47,571 nt of DNA from Herpetosiphonaceae bacterium (GTDB lineage Bacteria; Chloroflexota; Chloroflexia; Chloroflexales; Herpetosiphonaceae): the NCBI GenBank assembly GCA_013538855.1, contig JABXJS010000057.1:1-47571 (forward strand), in the 5' to 3' direction. Positions 7,044 to 15,991 of this stretch are shown piece after piece (the stretch's first letter is position 1; the number at the start of each line of letters is the position of its first letter). Position numbers and translations under genes: made by a program. The notes under the pieces are model-generated. The model worked only from the letters and a program-made list of their open reading frames with translations, had not been told where the DNA came from and searched no databases.

Positions 7044-7940
7044 ATGTCTTACGAAATTCCGCATAACTTTCTTGGTTTGGACTCAATTCATAGCGCCTTT
7101 GATGACAGCGCTGTGCTGGTTTTGCCCATCCCCTACGAGGCGACGGTCAGCTATGGCGGTGGCACCGCCAACGGCCCGGCGGCCATCATCACCGCCTCGC
7201 AGCAGGTTGAGCTATACGACCGTGAGTTCGACGATGAGCCTGCCATGAACTGGGGCGTGCACACCTTGCCAAGCATGGACATCAACGATCTAGAGCCAGA
7301 CGCGGCCATGGATGCTATCGCCGCCGAGGTTGCGGCGCAGGCGCGCCACGGCAAGCTGCTGTGTGTCCTCGGCGGCGAGCACTCTGTGTCTGGCGCTGTT
7401 GCCCAAGGCCTCTTCGCTGTCCATGGGCCGTTTGTCACCGTGCAGATCGACGCCCACGCCGACCTGCGCGATGAGTACGAGGGCACGCCGCACTCGCACG
7501 CCTGCGCCATGCGCCGTGTGCTCGATGCTGGCGCTGGGCCGGTGCTGCAGCTTGGCATTCGCTCGCTCTCGATCGATGAGGCCGAGGTGATGCGCACCGA
7601 CGAGCGCGTGATCACCTTCTGGGCCGAGGATGTGCACGCCGGCAAGCACCGCGAGGCGCTAGCCGAGTTTGTGCGCGGTCAGCCGGTCTATCTTACAATT
7701 GACATTGATGGTCTCGATGTGAGCCTTGTGCCAACAACTGGCACCCCTGAGCCAGATGGCTTGACCTGGAATGAAGTTCTCGACATTGTGCGGGCGGTTG
7801 CCCGCGATGCGGCGCAGGTGCTGGCCTTTGATGTGATGGAGCTAGCTCCGCTTGAGGGTTTTCACGCGCCAGACTATATTACTGCCAAGCTCACCTACAA
7901 GACTATGAGTATCATTCTTGCCGCTCAGGCTGCGAAATAA
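7044..7940 (+). CDS. speB: Agmatinase / ureohydrolase family protein
   Basis: Agmatinase hydrolyses agmatine to putrescine and urea with two Mn ions. The metal ligands are all present: GGEHS, DAHADLRDE and DIDGLD, followed by the DVMELAP motif. The protein is 298 residues, normal for the family. I place the start at 7044 (MSYEIPHNF), preceded by TTGAGGT. An in-frame open stretch back to 6951 gives a poor N-terminus, overlaps the promoter region and lacks a ribosome binding site. Guanidinobutyrase or another ureohydrolase activity cannot be excluded from sequence alone. It lies 23 nt upstream of the BadF-like ATPase gene and is probably co-transcribed with it. Confidence 0.92.
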   Translation: MSYEIPHNFLGLDSIHSAFDDSAVLVLPIPYEATVSYGGGTANGPAAIITASQQVELYDREFDDEPAMNWGVHTLPSMDINDLEPDAAMDAIAAEVAAQARHGKLLCVLGGEHSVSGAVAQGLFAVHGPFVTVQIDAHADLRDEYEGTPHSHACAMRRVLDAGAGPVLQLGIRSLSIDEAEVMRTDERVITFWAEDVHAGKHREALAEFVRGQPVYLTIDIDGLDVSLVPTTGTPEPDGLTWNEVLDIVRAVARDAAQVLAFDVMELAPLEGFHAPDYITAKLTYKTMSIILAAQAAK

Positions 7941-7963
7941 AACAATGATGTAGGAGGGTTCCG

Positions 7964-8920
7964 ATGCGCTACGTTGTTGGTGTTGAAAGTGGTGCCAGCC
8001 GCACCGATGCGCTGGTTGTCGATGAGACCGGGCTGCGGCTTGGCCATGGCCATAGCGGCCCCATGTACGCTGGCTCTGGGCTTGATCACGCCAATGCCCG
8101 TGTTCACCTGCTTGATGCAGTGGGCGAGGCGCTGGCCAATAGCGGCCTCTCTGGCGCGGCGATCGACTGTCTGTTTGTTAGCTGCTCAAATTGGCGCGCT
8201 GTGCGCGCCGCCGATGTGATCACGTGGATTGAGCCGCTGGATGTGCGCCCCGCTGTGGTGACGGTCGCCGATGAGGGCGATCTCACCGCCGCCTGGGCCG
8301 CCGCTGGCTGGCCCGATCCAGCGCTGATCGTTACCCTCGGCACCTTCTGGGCCGCCGAGGGCGTCTGTGACGGCAGCGTTATCCCGCACCTCACCGACGG
8401 CCTCGATGTCGATCAGGCCACCGCCGACCTCGCCGAGGGCCGCACAATTGGCTCGCTGGCCCTGCGCGCTGCGCTGGCAGCGCCATACGGCGGCGAGCGC
8501 ACGCAGCTGTTCGAGGCTATCTGTAAGGCCGTCGATGTCGAGGGCGTGGCCGCCTTGCGCCAATGGGCACGCCAGAATCGCACGCCCGAGGAGCGCGCAC
8601 GCCTGTGCTTGGTTGCGGCCGAGGTCGCTAGCGCTGGCGATCCTGTTGCACAGCAGATCTTTAAGCAGGCTGGCGTGGGCCTCGCTCAGTCGCTGATTCC
8701 GATGGCTCACGCCATGGGCTGCGCTACCGAAAAGCTGGATATTGTCTTGTCGGGCAACGTGTGGCGCGCCGGCGCACTGATCCTCGATCCATTCGTCGCC
8801 ACGCTGCAAGCCGCCCTGCCGCAGGCCACCGTTCGCCATAGCCCACTTCAGCCCTATGAGGGCGCGGCCTTGCTGGCCCTGCGCCAGCTAGGCTGTAGCA
8901 CGACGCAGCTGCACGGCTAG
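7964..8920 (+). CDS. BadF/BadG family ATPase, N-acetylglucosamine kinase-like
   Basis: This 318-residue member of the ASKHA (actin/sugar kinase/Hsp70) fold carries the N-terminal phosphate-1 segment GVESGASRTDALVVD (about residues 5-19) and a GHGHSGPMYA loop. The second phosphate loop region reads LIVTLGTFWAAEG near 122-134, where GTGS is more usual. The adenosine motif is probably SGNVWRAG near 264-271. Relatives include bacterial N-acetylglucosamine kinases and the ATPase component of 2-hydroxyacyl-CoA dehydratase activators. The absence of cysteines for an Fe-S cluster favours the sugar kinase type. The changed phosphate-2 loop leaves substrate and activity open. GGAGGG precedes the start, 23 nt after agmatinase. 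Confidence 0.75.
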   Translation: MRYVVGVESGASRTDALVVDETGLRLGHGHSGPMYAGSGLDHANARVHLLDAVGEALANSGLSGAAIDCLFVSCSNWRAVRAADVITWIEPLDVRPAVVTVADEGDLTAAWAAAGWPDPALIVTLGTFWAAEGVCDGSVIPHLTDGLDVDQATADLAEGRTIGSLALRAALAAPYGGERTQLFEAICKAVDVEGVAALRQWARQNRTPEERARLCLVAAEVASAGDPVAQQIFKQAGVGLAQSLIPMAHAMGCATEKLDIVLSGNVWRAGALILDPFVATLQAALPQATVRHSPLQPYEGAALLALRQLGCSTTQLHG

Positions 8921-8991
8921 GATGGCCACGCCGCTGATTTTGTGCTATCATACTTGGAAGTTTCCCCGCACGGGGCCAGATCAGCGATTTA

Positions 8992-9019
8992 AGCACAAGC
9001 GATTGCCGCTTGTGCTTTT
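8992..9019 (+). terminator. Intrinsic terminator between the kinase-like gene and the deaminase-CYTH gene
   Basis: A perfect 10-bp stem (AGCACAAGCG at 8992-9001, complement at 9007-9016) with a 5-nt loop is followed by a short T run and GTT. It lies 72 nt after the kinase-like gene stop and only about 20 nt before the next start codon, so it may act as a leaky terminator or attenuator for the downstream gene. Confidence 0.65.
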
Positions 9020-9040
9020 GTTCAACCTTTAGGAGGTGCA

Positions 9041-11032
9041 ATGAAACCGGAACAAGTTGATACGTTGCTCCTTGGCGGGACAGTGGTGACAATGGATGCG
9101 GCTGGCACGATCATCGATAACGGTGGTGTTGCCATCCGCGATGGCGCGATTGTGGCAGTTGGTCCTGCACCAGAGCTGCAAGCGCAGTTCAAGGCCGAGC
9201 AGGTGATCGATTGCACCGATCAGGCGATTGTGCCCGGCTTGATCAATGGTCACGCCCATGTGCCCATGAGCCTGCTGCGCGGGATTGTCGCCGATCAGCA
9301 GCTCGATGTGTGGCTGTTTGGCTATATGTTTCCGGTCGAGAGCCGCTTCGTCGATCCTGAGTTTGTCTACCACGGCACGCGCCTCTCTTGCGCCGAGATG
9401 ATCAAGGGCGGCATCACCACGTTTGTGGATATGTACTTCTATGAGGAAGAGGTCGCTCGTGCCGCCGATGAGGCCGGCATTCGTGCCATCTGCGGCCAGA
9501 CCGTGATGAAGCTGCCTACGCCCGATGCACCATCCTACGATGCAGGCCTGGAGCGCTCGCGGCGCTTTATCGAGCAGTGGCATACCCACAAGCGGGTTAT
9601 TCCAGCCATCGCGCCGCACGCCCCCTACACCTGCAACAGCGAGATCTATCGCTCGGCTGCAGCGCTGGCCCGCGAGTACGATGTGCCGCTGGTTACCCAC
9701 CTGAGCGAGACGGCCCGCGAGGTCACCGAGGCCCGCGAGCTGGTCGAGAATACGCCCATTGGCTATGTGGCCGCTCTCGATGGCTTCTCTGATCGTGGCA
9801 TTGCCGCCCACTGTGTGCATATCGACGCCAACGACATGCGCTTGCTCAAGAAGCATAATGTTGGCGCTGTGCCGTGCCCGACCAGCAATCTGAAACTGGC
9901 CAGCGGCGTGGCCAAGTACGGCGAGATGCTCAAGGCCGGCATCAATGTTGGCCTTGGCACCGATGGCCCCGCCTCCAACGACGATCAGGACCTTTGGATG
10001 GAGGTGCATCTGGCCGCGATCTTGCCCAAGGGCGTCACTGGCGATCCCACCGTGGTGAACGCACGCCAGGCCTTTACGATGGCCACCTCGATGGGCGCGA
10101 AGGCCGTGCATCTTGATCACCTCGTCGGCAGCCTTGAGGTCGGCAAGCGCGCCGATGTCGTTGTTGTCGATCTGCGCGGTCTGCACGTCTCGCCCGCCCG
10201 CGAGTACACCTACAATCCCGATGCGATCTACAACCACCTCGTCTATGCGGCCCACTCCAGCGATGTGCGTCATGTGCTTGTCGATGGACGCTTGCTGCTG
10301 CATGACCGCGGGCTGCAAACGCTCGATGAGGATGCGGTGCGCACTAATGCGCGCGCTATCGCGAGCCGCATCAATCAGTTCCTCAGCGAGCGCGAGACCA
10401 ATGTGCTCGATAAAATTTTGGCCATCGGTGGCGTCAAGCAGGACGAGATCTTTGAGGTGCAGGTCAAAGCCCACGTGAGCGATATCGCTGCTGTTGAGCA
10501 GATGCTGGCTGGCCCCGAGATTACCATCACCAAGTCCAGCGAGCGCACACAGTATGACACCTACTTTATGTTCGACAATCCGCAGCGCGGTCGCATTCGC
10601 TATCGCGAGGATATTCGTCACGATCCCGGCTCGCGCCTGGAGCCAAAGTATACGCTGACGCTGACTCTCGAGCCTGAGCGCGGCGAGTATCCCAATGCGA
10701 TCCTGCTCTCGCGCTCGCGCTACACCGCCCGCGCCGATCGCTCGCGCCGCTTCTACCGCGAGTACTTCTCGCCCGATCACGTGATCGAAACCCGTAAGGA
10801 GCGCCGCCGCTGGCGCATTCTGTACAGCGGCGAGGACTTTGCGGTCAATATCGACACCATCGCCGAAGGTCCGGCCGCAGGCACGTACTTGGAGATCAAA
10901 AGCCGCACGTGGTCCCAGCGCGATGCCAATAAAAAGGTTCAGTTGATCAGCGAGCTGCTCCGCCTCAGCGGTGTCAACTCCGATCAGCTGGTCAAGGAAG
11001 AGTACATCGATCTTTCACGCTCGGCAGGTTAA
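9041..11032 (+). CDS. MtaD-type amidohydrolase/deaminase fused to a CYTH domain
   Basis: This is a 663-residue two-domain protein. Residues 1 to about 455 form a metal-dependent amidohydrolase of the 5'-methylthioadenosine/S-adenosylhomocysteine deaminase type. It has NGHAHVP (His71, His73), VTHLSET, HCVHID and GLGTDGPASND, which supply the metal ligands and catalytic residues. Residues from about 467 resemble the CYTH/triphosphate tunnel fold. An E-x-Q-x-K strand (Glu472, Gln474, Lys476) stands where the ExExK signature is expected. It is followed by alternating basic strands (RIRYRED, RSRYTAR, RKERRRW), FAVNID and YLEIKSR. The second Glu of ExExK is Gln, so catalysis by the CYTH part is uncertain. 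The deaminase part alone is full length for the family. An AGGAGG ribosome binding site lies upstream. I know of no described function for this combination. Confidence 0.85.
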   Translation: MKPEQVDTLLLGGTVVTMDAAGTIIDNGGVAIRDGAIVAVGPAPELQAQFKAEQVIDCTDQAIVPGLINGHAHVPMSLLRGIVADQQLDVWLFGYMFPVESRFVDPEFVYHGTRLSCAEMIKGGITTFVDMYFYEEEVARAADEAGIRAICGQTVMKLPTPDAPSYDAGLERSRRFIEQWHTHKRVIPAIAPHAPYTCNSEIYRSAAALAREYDVPLVTHLSETAREVTEARELVENTPIGYVAALDGFSDRGIAAHCVHIDANDMRLLKKHNVGAVPCPTSNLKLASGVAKYGEMLKAGINVGLGTDGPASNDDQDLWMEVHLAAILPKGVTGDPTVVNARQAFTMATSMGAKAVHLDHLVGSLEVGKRADVVVVDLRGLHVSPAREYTYNPDAIYNHLVYAAHSSDVRHVLVDGRLLLHDRGLQTLDEDAVRTNARAIASRINQFLSERETNVLDKILAIGGVKQDEIFEVQVKAHVSDIAAVEQMLAGPEITITKSSERTQYDTYFMFDNPQRGRIRYREDIRHDPGSRLEPKYTLTLTLEPERGEYPNAILLSRSRYTARADRSRRFYREYFSPDHVIETRKERRRWRILYSGEDFAVNIDTIAEGPAAGTYLEIKSRTWSQRDANKKVQLISELLRLSGVNSDQLVKEEYIDLSRSAG

Positions 11033-11045
11033 CCGCTAAAGAACC

Positions 11046-11074
11046 GATGGCCCAGCAATGTTCGCTGGGCCATC
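11046..11074. terminator. GC-rich hairpin between convergent genes
   Basis: A perfect 11-bp inverted repeat (GATGGCCCAGC at 11046-11056, complement at 11064-11074) with a 7-nt loop lies 13 nt past the deaminase-CYTH stop. It is 18 nt from the stop of the convergent glutaredoxin-like gene. There is no T tract on either strand. It probably serves as a bidirectional terminator. Confidence 0.6.
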
Positions 11075-11092
11075 GCTGTCTATGTTCCTAGC

Positions 11093-11425
11093 TTAGCTCA
11101 GCAGCCCGTGGCGCTTGAGGAAGGTGGCTAAGGCATCGTTGCTTGGCTCTGTGATCAGCGTACCGCGATCAAACGAGCGGGCGTGCTGTCCTGCTGGCAG
11201 CGGTGCCGGGTCTTCGACGGGCACGACTGTGTCGCTGCTGGCAACCACAACCGTCGGCACGCTGCGATGACCAACCCACTGCTCGACGCGTGCGCCTGCT
11301 GCTGCATCTTGATCAATGTTGATCTGCGTATAGGGAACGCTGTTCTCGTCTAAAAAGCGCTGTGTGCGCGCTAGATCAGGGCAAAATGATGTCCGTCCGT
11401 ACACAATCAAGCGTTTATCAGCCAC
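11093..11425 (-). CDS. Glutaredoxin-like protein with a single active-site cysteine
   Basis: This 110-residue small cytoplasmic thioredoxin-fold protein starts with a beta strand (RLIVYGRT), then SFCPD, where glutaredoxins carry CPYC. Only Cys15 is present; the second position is replaced by Asp17-Leu18. A SVPTVVVAS segment near residue 60 corresponds to the cis-proline loop of the family. A monothiol exchange or mycoredoxin-like role is possible. The 30-residue C-terminal extension is not part of the minimal glutaredoxin fold. I take GTG at 11425 as the start because AAAGGAGG lies just upstream. It is transcribed towards the deaminase-CYTH gene and appears monocistronic. Confidence 0.75.
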   Translation of the reverse strand: MADKRLIVYGRTSFCPDLARTQRFLDENSVPYTQINIDQDAAAGARVEQWVGHRSVPTVVVASSDTVVPVEDPAPLPAGQHARSFDRGTLITEPSNDALATFLKRHGLLS

Positions 11426-11571
11426 GAAATGTCCTCCTTTTGGTGATGCTATGAGTCTGCTACGTGCATTCGCTGTGCCAGTGACCAGCGCGTGTGCTTG
11501 TCAGCTGCGGCCGACGGCGCACGGCGCACCAAGGCAGCGCTGCACAGAGTAGAGTACCTGGGTTTTATGGC

Positions 11572-11600
11572 TTGTCAAACAGCACCCAAAGGCATACAAT
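11572..11600 (+). promoter_or_regulatory. Predicted sigma-70-type promoter of the receiver-cyclase gene
   Basis: TTGTCA (11572-11577), a 17-nt spacer and TACAAT (11595-11600) lie 35 nt upstream of the start codon. Both hexamers are close to consensus and the spacing is optimal. Confidence 0.7.
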
Positions 11601-11635
11601 GAGTCGGTAGCCTGCCGGATCTGGAGAAATACATC

Positions 11636-14600
11636 ATGCCCCACGAATCGAACGGCCATGTCTTGATCGTTGATGACGATGCAAGCATTAAGCGTATGTT
11701 TCAGCTGTTGCTGAAAGACGCAGGGTATCGGGTCTCAACCGCAGGCTCTAGTGTCGAGGCGTTGCAGTTCCTCAAAATCCTAACTCCAGATGTCATTTTG
11801 CTCGATATCTCTATGCCCGGCATCACCGGCGTTGAGCTGACACGGCGCATTAAAAGTGATCCACAGTATCCCTTCATCCCCATTATTCTGATCACCGCCC
11901 TTGGCGACATGAAGACCAAAATCGCTGGCCTCGACGCTGGGGCCGATGATTATCTCGTCAAGCCCGTCGAGTTCGCCGAGCTGCTAGCGCGCCTGCGGGT
12001 GATGATTCGGCTTCAGCAGAGCCGCCGCTCGCTCTATGAGAGCAATCGCCAAGTCGAGACGCTGCTCAAGGTGACGCAGGTGCTGACCTCCTCGCTCGAT
12101 GTCGATACGCTGCTGCAGCGCATGGCGCAGGAGCTGGCCGACTCGCTTGGGGCCGTGCGTGGCTCGATCATCTTGGCCAATGGCGATCAGCCGTTTTATG
12201 CCTCGGCCGCCCAGCATGTGCCCTCGGCCGCCGCGATCTCCAGCACGCTGCGCGACGGTGTGGCTGGCTGGGTGATGCGCTCGCGTCGCTCACTGCTCCT
12301 GGCGGATGCCCGCCGCGATAGCCGCTGGAACACGCTCGGCCGCGAGCAAGATACAACGCGCTCTGTGCTCGCTGTGCCGATCCTCAATGAGCACGATGTG
12401 CTCGGCGTGATTACGCTTGTGCACTCGTCGGTTGGCTACTTCCAAGATTATCACCGTGAGTTGGTCGAGTCCGTGGCCGCGCAAAGCGCGCTGGCGCTGC
12501 GTCACGCCCGCCTGTTTGTGCTTACAACGCAGCAAAAGGAGCAGCTTGAGCTGCGCTCGCATCTGCTGGAAGAGATCCTCAATGTCAGCGAGCGGCTGCG
12601 CTTGAATCTTCCGCTGCCAGCGATGCTCGATGAGATCGCCGAGGCGATTCATCGCTCGCTCGGCTTCGATGCGGTCGTGATTCATATCTATCGCCATAGC
12701 GGCACGGAGGCTGCGCAAGGCTATGCCGGTGTTGCAGCGGCTCCTCTGGCCGATTTTTTTACGCGCAGCTCGCTGGAGAACGATCTCCTGCCGCTGTTCC
12801 GCACGCGCTTTCGCCTGAGTCGCTCGTATTTTATTCCGCATACCTACGATTCTGCGCAGCTCGACGCGCCAGATGTTGATCTTGACTTTGATCTGGTTTC
12901 CACACGCGAGTGGCAGTCCAACGATCGCTTGATTGTGCCGATCGGCCCTGCAACGCATCCGCTCGGTGTGATTGCGGTCAGCGATCCGCTCGATCAGCGC
13001 GTGCCGGATCAGGCCACGGCCCAGGCGCTGGAGATCTTCGCCGATCAAGTGTCGAACGCCGTCAAAAATAAGCAGATCTTCGGTGCCGAGCGTGAGCGGG
13101 CCAATCAGCTCCAGCTGCTGGTTGAGGTTGGGCGTAATTTGACTGAGCTAATGACGCCCGATCAACTGCTGCGCTTGGTGACATCGCTCATTCAGCACAC
13201 GTTTGCTTTTTGGTCGGTGGCGGTCTTGCTCTATGATGAGCGTAAGCTAACGCTGCGCGCCGCTGCACATACCGGACTGGCGCTGCCGCCGCTGGGAATG
13301 CAGCTGTCTGTGCAAGGTGCGCTGGCCCGTATCGTCGAGCATCAGCAGTCCATCTACCACACAAACAGCGCCGACTTATGCCTCAACTATACGTGGATCG
13401 ACGAGCCGGTGCGCTCAGAGCTAGCGGTGCCGATCTTGGCGCGCAATCAGGTGCTGGGGGTGTTGATTGTAGGCAGCAACCACGATCAGGCCTTCGATGC
13501 CGTGACTGAGTCGCTGTTGAGCACGCTGGCGGCCCAGCTTGCGGTGGCCATGGAGAACGCGCGCTTGTTTGGTCAGGAGCAAAAGCAGGTTCAGCAGCTT
13601 ATTCAGGTCAATGCGCTCTCGATGAAGCTGACTGCGCTGTCGATCAACGAGCGCCTGCAGGGCGTGATCAGCGATGTAGCCCAGATTTTTGCTGTGTCCC
13701 AGGCCGTGCTGCTGCTGCTTGATCTGCAAGAACACCATGCATGGCTCGTTGACTCAGCGGACTCACATATCAGCGTCGATGATCTGCCGTCGTTTGCTGC
13801 GCTGGCCGACTATGTGGCGCAGATCGAGCTGCAGTTCGTGCAGGCGGCTGCTGATGGCTCTGTGCTGACCACTATTCTTGCGCGCGCGCAGCTTGAGCGG
13901 GCGCTGCTGGTGCCGCTGTCAACCAGCGAGCGCGTGACAGGTGTGCTCCTGCTCGCGGATGTTGGCCGTGACCAGCGCTGGACGAGCAGCGAGCGTAATC
14001 TCGCCCAGACTGTGGCCAACCTGCTAACGCAGACGATTGAAAATAGCCTGCTGTACACAACGGTCGCTGCCGAGCAGCGCACCTTGTCGGCGGTGTTGGC
14101 GAGCGCCGCCGATCCGATCATCGTCGTCGGATCGCAGTCGGAGCTGCTGCTGTTTAACCGCGCTGCCCGTGAGAGCTTGAATCTTGATGCGCACGACATC
14201 AGGCAGCCGGTGCGCCATCCGCTCTTGCTGTCGATGATCGCAGCCGACGCCGCCGCGCTCCACGAGTACACGCTTGATGATGGGCGGATCGTCCAGCCAA
14301 GCATTGCGCGCCTTGTTGATAGCGAGAATAGCGCTGATGCCGGTAAGGTGCTGCTGCTTCAGGACATCACGGCGATCAAACTGCTTGAGCAGCAGCGGAT
14401 GCAGCGCCTGCACGATGATATGTCGCGCTATATGGCTCCACAGCTTGTGGAGCAGCTGCTGAACGAGGGCAGCTTTGGCGCGATTACCGAGCGCGATGTG
14501 GTGGTGCTGTTTGCCGATCTCCGTGGCTTTACGGCCCTCAGCGAGGGCCTTAGCCCGCGCATTGTCGTTGAGCAGGTGCTCAACCGCTTTTTCACCGAGA

Positions 14601-15070
14601 TGACCAACGTGCTTTATGAGTACGAGGCGACCATTGACAAGTTCCTTGGTGATGGCATTATGGCCGTGTTTGGCTCGGTGCGCCAGCGCTCCGATGATGT
14701 TGATCGCGCGATTGCCACAGCCGTGGCGATGCAGCGTGCATTTCGTGTGCTGCACGACGAATGGCAGGCTCAGCTCGGCCGCTCGATCGGCCTAGGGATT
14801 GGCATGAGCTTTGGGCGCGCCGTGGTTGGCAATCTCGGGTCGCCGCAGCGGCTAGACTACACACTGATTGGCGATGTTGTGAACACGGCTAGTCGGCTGG
14901 TTGATCTCGCTGAGAGTGGCCAGATCATTGTCTCGCAGACGCTGGTGGATCAGCTTGTGGCGATTGATCGCACGAGCTTGACCCCGCTTGCCCCTGTGGC
15001 GCTGAAGGGCAAAGTTCAACCACTAGCGATCTATAGCGTCGAGTACACCACTGCTTCTGCAGAGGCTTAA
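11636..15070 (+). CDS. Receiver-GAF(x4)-PAS-class III adenylate cyclase
   Basis: This is an 1144-residue signalling protein. An N-terminal receiver domain (about 8-125) has acidic DDD at 13-15, phospho-acceptor Asp57 and a later Lys in YLVKP. Three to four GAF-like modules follow (about 150-295, 315-480, 495-640, 655-810) and a PAS-like segment about 820-910. A class III nucleotide cyclase domain occupies about 945-1135. It shows the metal-binding aspartates in FADLRGFT and KFLGDGIM, and the VNTASR motif. The purine-selecting pair appears to be Lys (KFLGD) and Thr (LDYTLIGD), which fits an adenylate rather than guanylate cyclase. No transmembrane segment is visible, so it is cytosolic. A partner histidine kinase is not encoded nearby. 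GGAG precedes the ATG. Confidence 0.88.
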   Translation: MPHESNGHVLIVDDDASIKRMFQLLLKDAGYRVSTAGSSVEALQFLKILTPDVILLDISMPGITGVELTRRIKSDPQYPFIPIILITALGDMKTKIAGLDAGADDYLVKPVEFAELLARLRVMIRLQQSRRSLYESNRQVETLLKVTQVLTSSLDVDTLLQRMAQELADSLGAVRGSIILANGDQPFYASAAQHVPSAAAISSTLRDGVAGWVMRSRRSLLLADARRDSRWNTLGREQDTTRSVLAVPILNEHDVLGVITLVHSSVGYFQDYHRELVESVAAQSALALRHARLFVLTTQQKEQLELRSHLLEEILNVSERLRLNLPLPAMLDEIAEAIHRSLGFDAVVIHIYRHSGTEAAQGYAGVAAAPLADFFTRSSLENDLLPLFRTRFRLSRSYFIPHTYDSAQLDAPDVDLDFDLVSTREWQSNDRLIVPIGPATHPLGVIAVSDPLDQRVPDQATAQALEIFADQVSNAVKNKQIFGAERERANQLQLLVEVGRNLTELMTPDQLLRLVTSLIQHTFAFWSVAVLLYDERKLTLRAAAHTGLALPPLGMQLSVQGALARIVEHQQSIYHTNSADLCLNYTWIDEPVRSELAVPILARNQVLGVLIVGSNHDQAFDAVTESLLSTLAAQLAVAMENARLFGQEQKQVQQLIQVNALSMKLTALSINERLQGVISDVAQIFAVSQAVLLLLDLQEHHAWLVDSADSHISVDDLPSFAALADYVAQIELQFVQAAADGSVLTTILARAQLERALLVPLSTSERVTGVLLLADVGRDQRWTSSERNLAQTVANLLTQTIENSLLYTTVAAEQRTLSAVLASAADPIIVVGSQSELLLFNRAARESLNLDAHDIRQPVRHPLLLSMIAADAAALHEYTLDDGRIVQPSIARLVDSENSADAGKVLLLQDITAIKLLEQQRMQRLHDDMSRYMAPQLVEQLLNEGSFGAITERDVVVLFADLRGFTALSEGLSPRIVVEQVLNRFFTEMTNVLYEYEATIDKFLGDGIMAVFGSVRQRSDDVDRAIATAVAMQRAFRVLHDEWQAQLGRSIGLGIGMSFGRAVVGNLGSPQRLDYTLIGDVVNTASRLVDLAESGQIIVSQTLVDQLVAIDRTSLTPLAPVALKGKVQPLAIYSVEYTTASAEA

Positions 15071-15076
15071 CCGAGT

Positions 15077-15111
15077 TGGCGCGCTGAGCAGACAGAGTGC
15101 CCAGCGCGCCA
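15077..15111. terminator. Hairpin between the convergent cyclase and yebC genes
   Basis: A perfect 10-bp inverted repeat (TGGCGCGCTG at 15077-15086, complement at 15102-15111) with a 15-nt loop sits in the 64-nt gap between convergent stops. There is no T tract. It is a plausible bidirectional terminator. Confidence 0.55.
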
Positions 15112-15134
15112 GCATAGAGTTTGATGCGTTGCAG

Positions 15135-15896
15135 CTATGCCGACTGCTCGGCAAACTGCTCGGCAAGCTCGTCGGAGACATCCAGATTGCTATAGACCTT
15201 CTGGACATCATCAAGCTCGTCGAGCTTCTCCATGAGCTTAAGCGCCTGCAGCGCCTCTTTATCCTCAACGCTGACTGTCGCCTTGGGCAGCATCACCTTC
15301 TCGACACCTGACATCTCGATGCCGTTCTCGGCGAGGACATCGCGCACAGCCGCTAAGTCGGTGAACTCCGTGTAGATGATCAGCGTATCCTCGTTGACGA
15401 TGACATCGTCGGCGTTGGCGTCGATGGCCATGAGCATAATTTCCTCGGCATCCATGCCTGGAGTGCGATCAATCGTGATCATGCCCTTGGTCTCGAACAT
15501 CCAGGCCACCGAGCCGGACTCACCGAGCGTGCCGCCGCTTTTATTGAAGGCGGCGCGCACCTCAGCCACAGTGCGATTGCGATTATCGGTGGCGGCCTCC
15601 ACTAACACCGCGATACCGCCAGAAGCATAGCCCTCATAGGTGATCTCTTCGAGATCGGCCTCGCCAGTGTTGCCCAGTCCGCGATCAATTGCCCGCTGGA
15701 TATTATCAGCTGGCATATTATCTTGTTTGGCTTTGTCGATAGCAATGCGCAGGCGAAAGTTCATGTTCGCATCGCCGCCGCCCTCGCGGGCTGCTACGGT
15801 GATATCGCGGGCGAGCTTGGTCCATCGCTGTCCACGGCGCTGATCGAGAACGCCCTTTTTACGTCGAATTTCATGCCATTTAGTATGCCCAGACAT
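15135..15896 (-). CDS. yebC: YebC/PmpR family protein
   Basis: This 253-residue protein belongs to the universally distributed TACO1/YebC family, linked to transcription control in some bacteria and to relief of ribosome stalling in others. The N-terminus [15 protein letters not shown] is the hallmark. It is followed by [14 protein letters not shown], the [15 protein letters not shown] segment, [14 protein letters not shown], and the acidic C-terminal domain with [14 protein letters not shown]. Length and domain order are normal. It lies downstream of ftsH but has its own promoter, so it is probably an independent unit. Confidence 0.95.
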   Translation of the reverse strand: MSGHTKWHEIRRKKGVLDQRRGQRWTKLARDITVAAREGGGDANMNFRLRIAIDKAKQDNMPADNIQRAIDRGLGNTGEADLEEITYEGYASGGIAVLVEAATDNRNRTVAEVRAAFNKSGGTLGESGSVAWMFETKGMITIDRTPGMDAEEIMLMAIDANADDVIVNEDTLIIYTEFTDLAAVRDVLAENGIEMSGVEKVMLPKATVSVEDKEALQALKLMEKLDELDDVQKVYSNLDVSDELAEQFAEQSA

Positions 15897-15962
15897 ACAA
15901 TCTCCTGTGGCTGTCGTATTTCAACATAGTTTTGTTGGAACTTCCTGGTGTACTGTCCCAAA

Positions 15963-15991
15963 ATTATAGCATAGGCCTCTTGCTCTTTAAA
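15963..15991 (-). promoter_or_regulatory. Predicted promoter of yebC
   Basis: On the minus strand TTTAAA (15991-15986), a 17-nt spacer and perfect TATAAT (15968-15963) lie 67 nt upstream of the yebC start. The -35 box directly abuts the ftsH hairpin and forms its AT-rich tail. Confidence 0.65.

Noticed and set aside
9029-10780. 583-codon open frame on the minus strand
   Set aside because: It mirrors the deaminase domain gene, whose catalytic motifs are unmistakable. The antisense product has no family resemblance or ribosome binding site.
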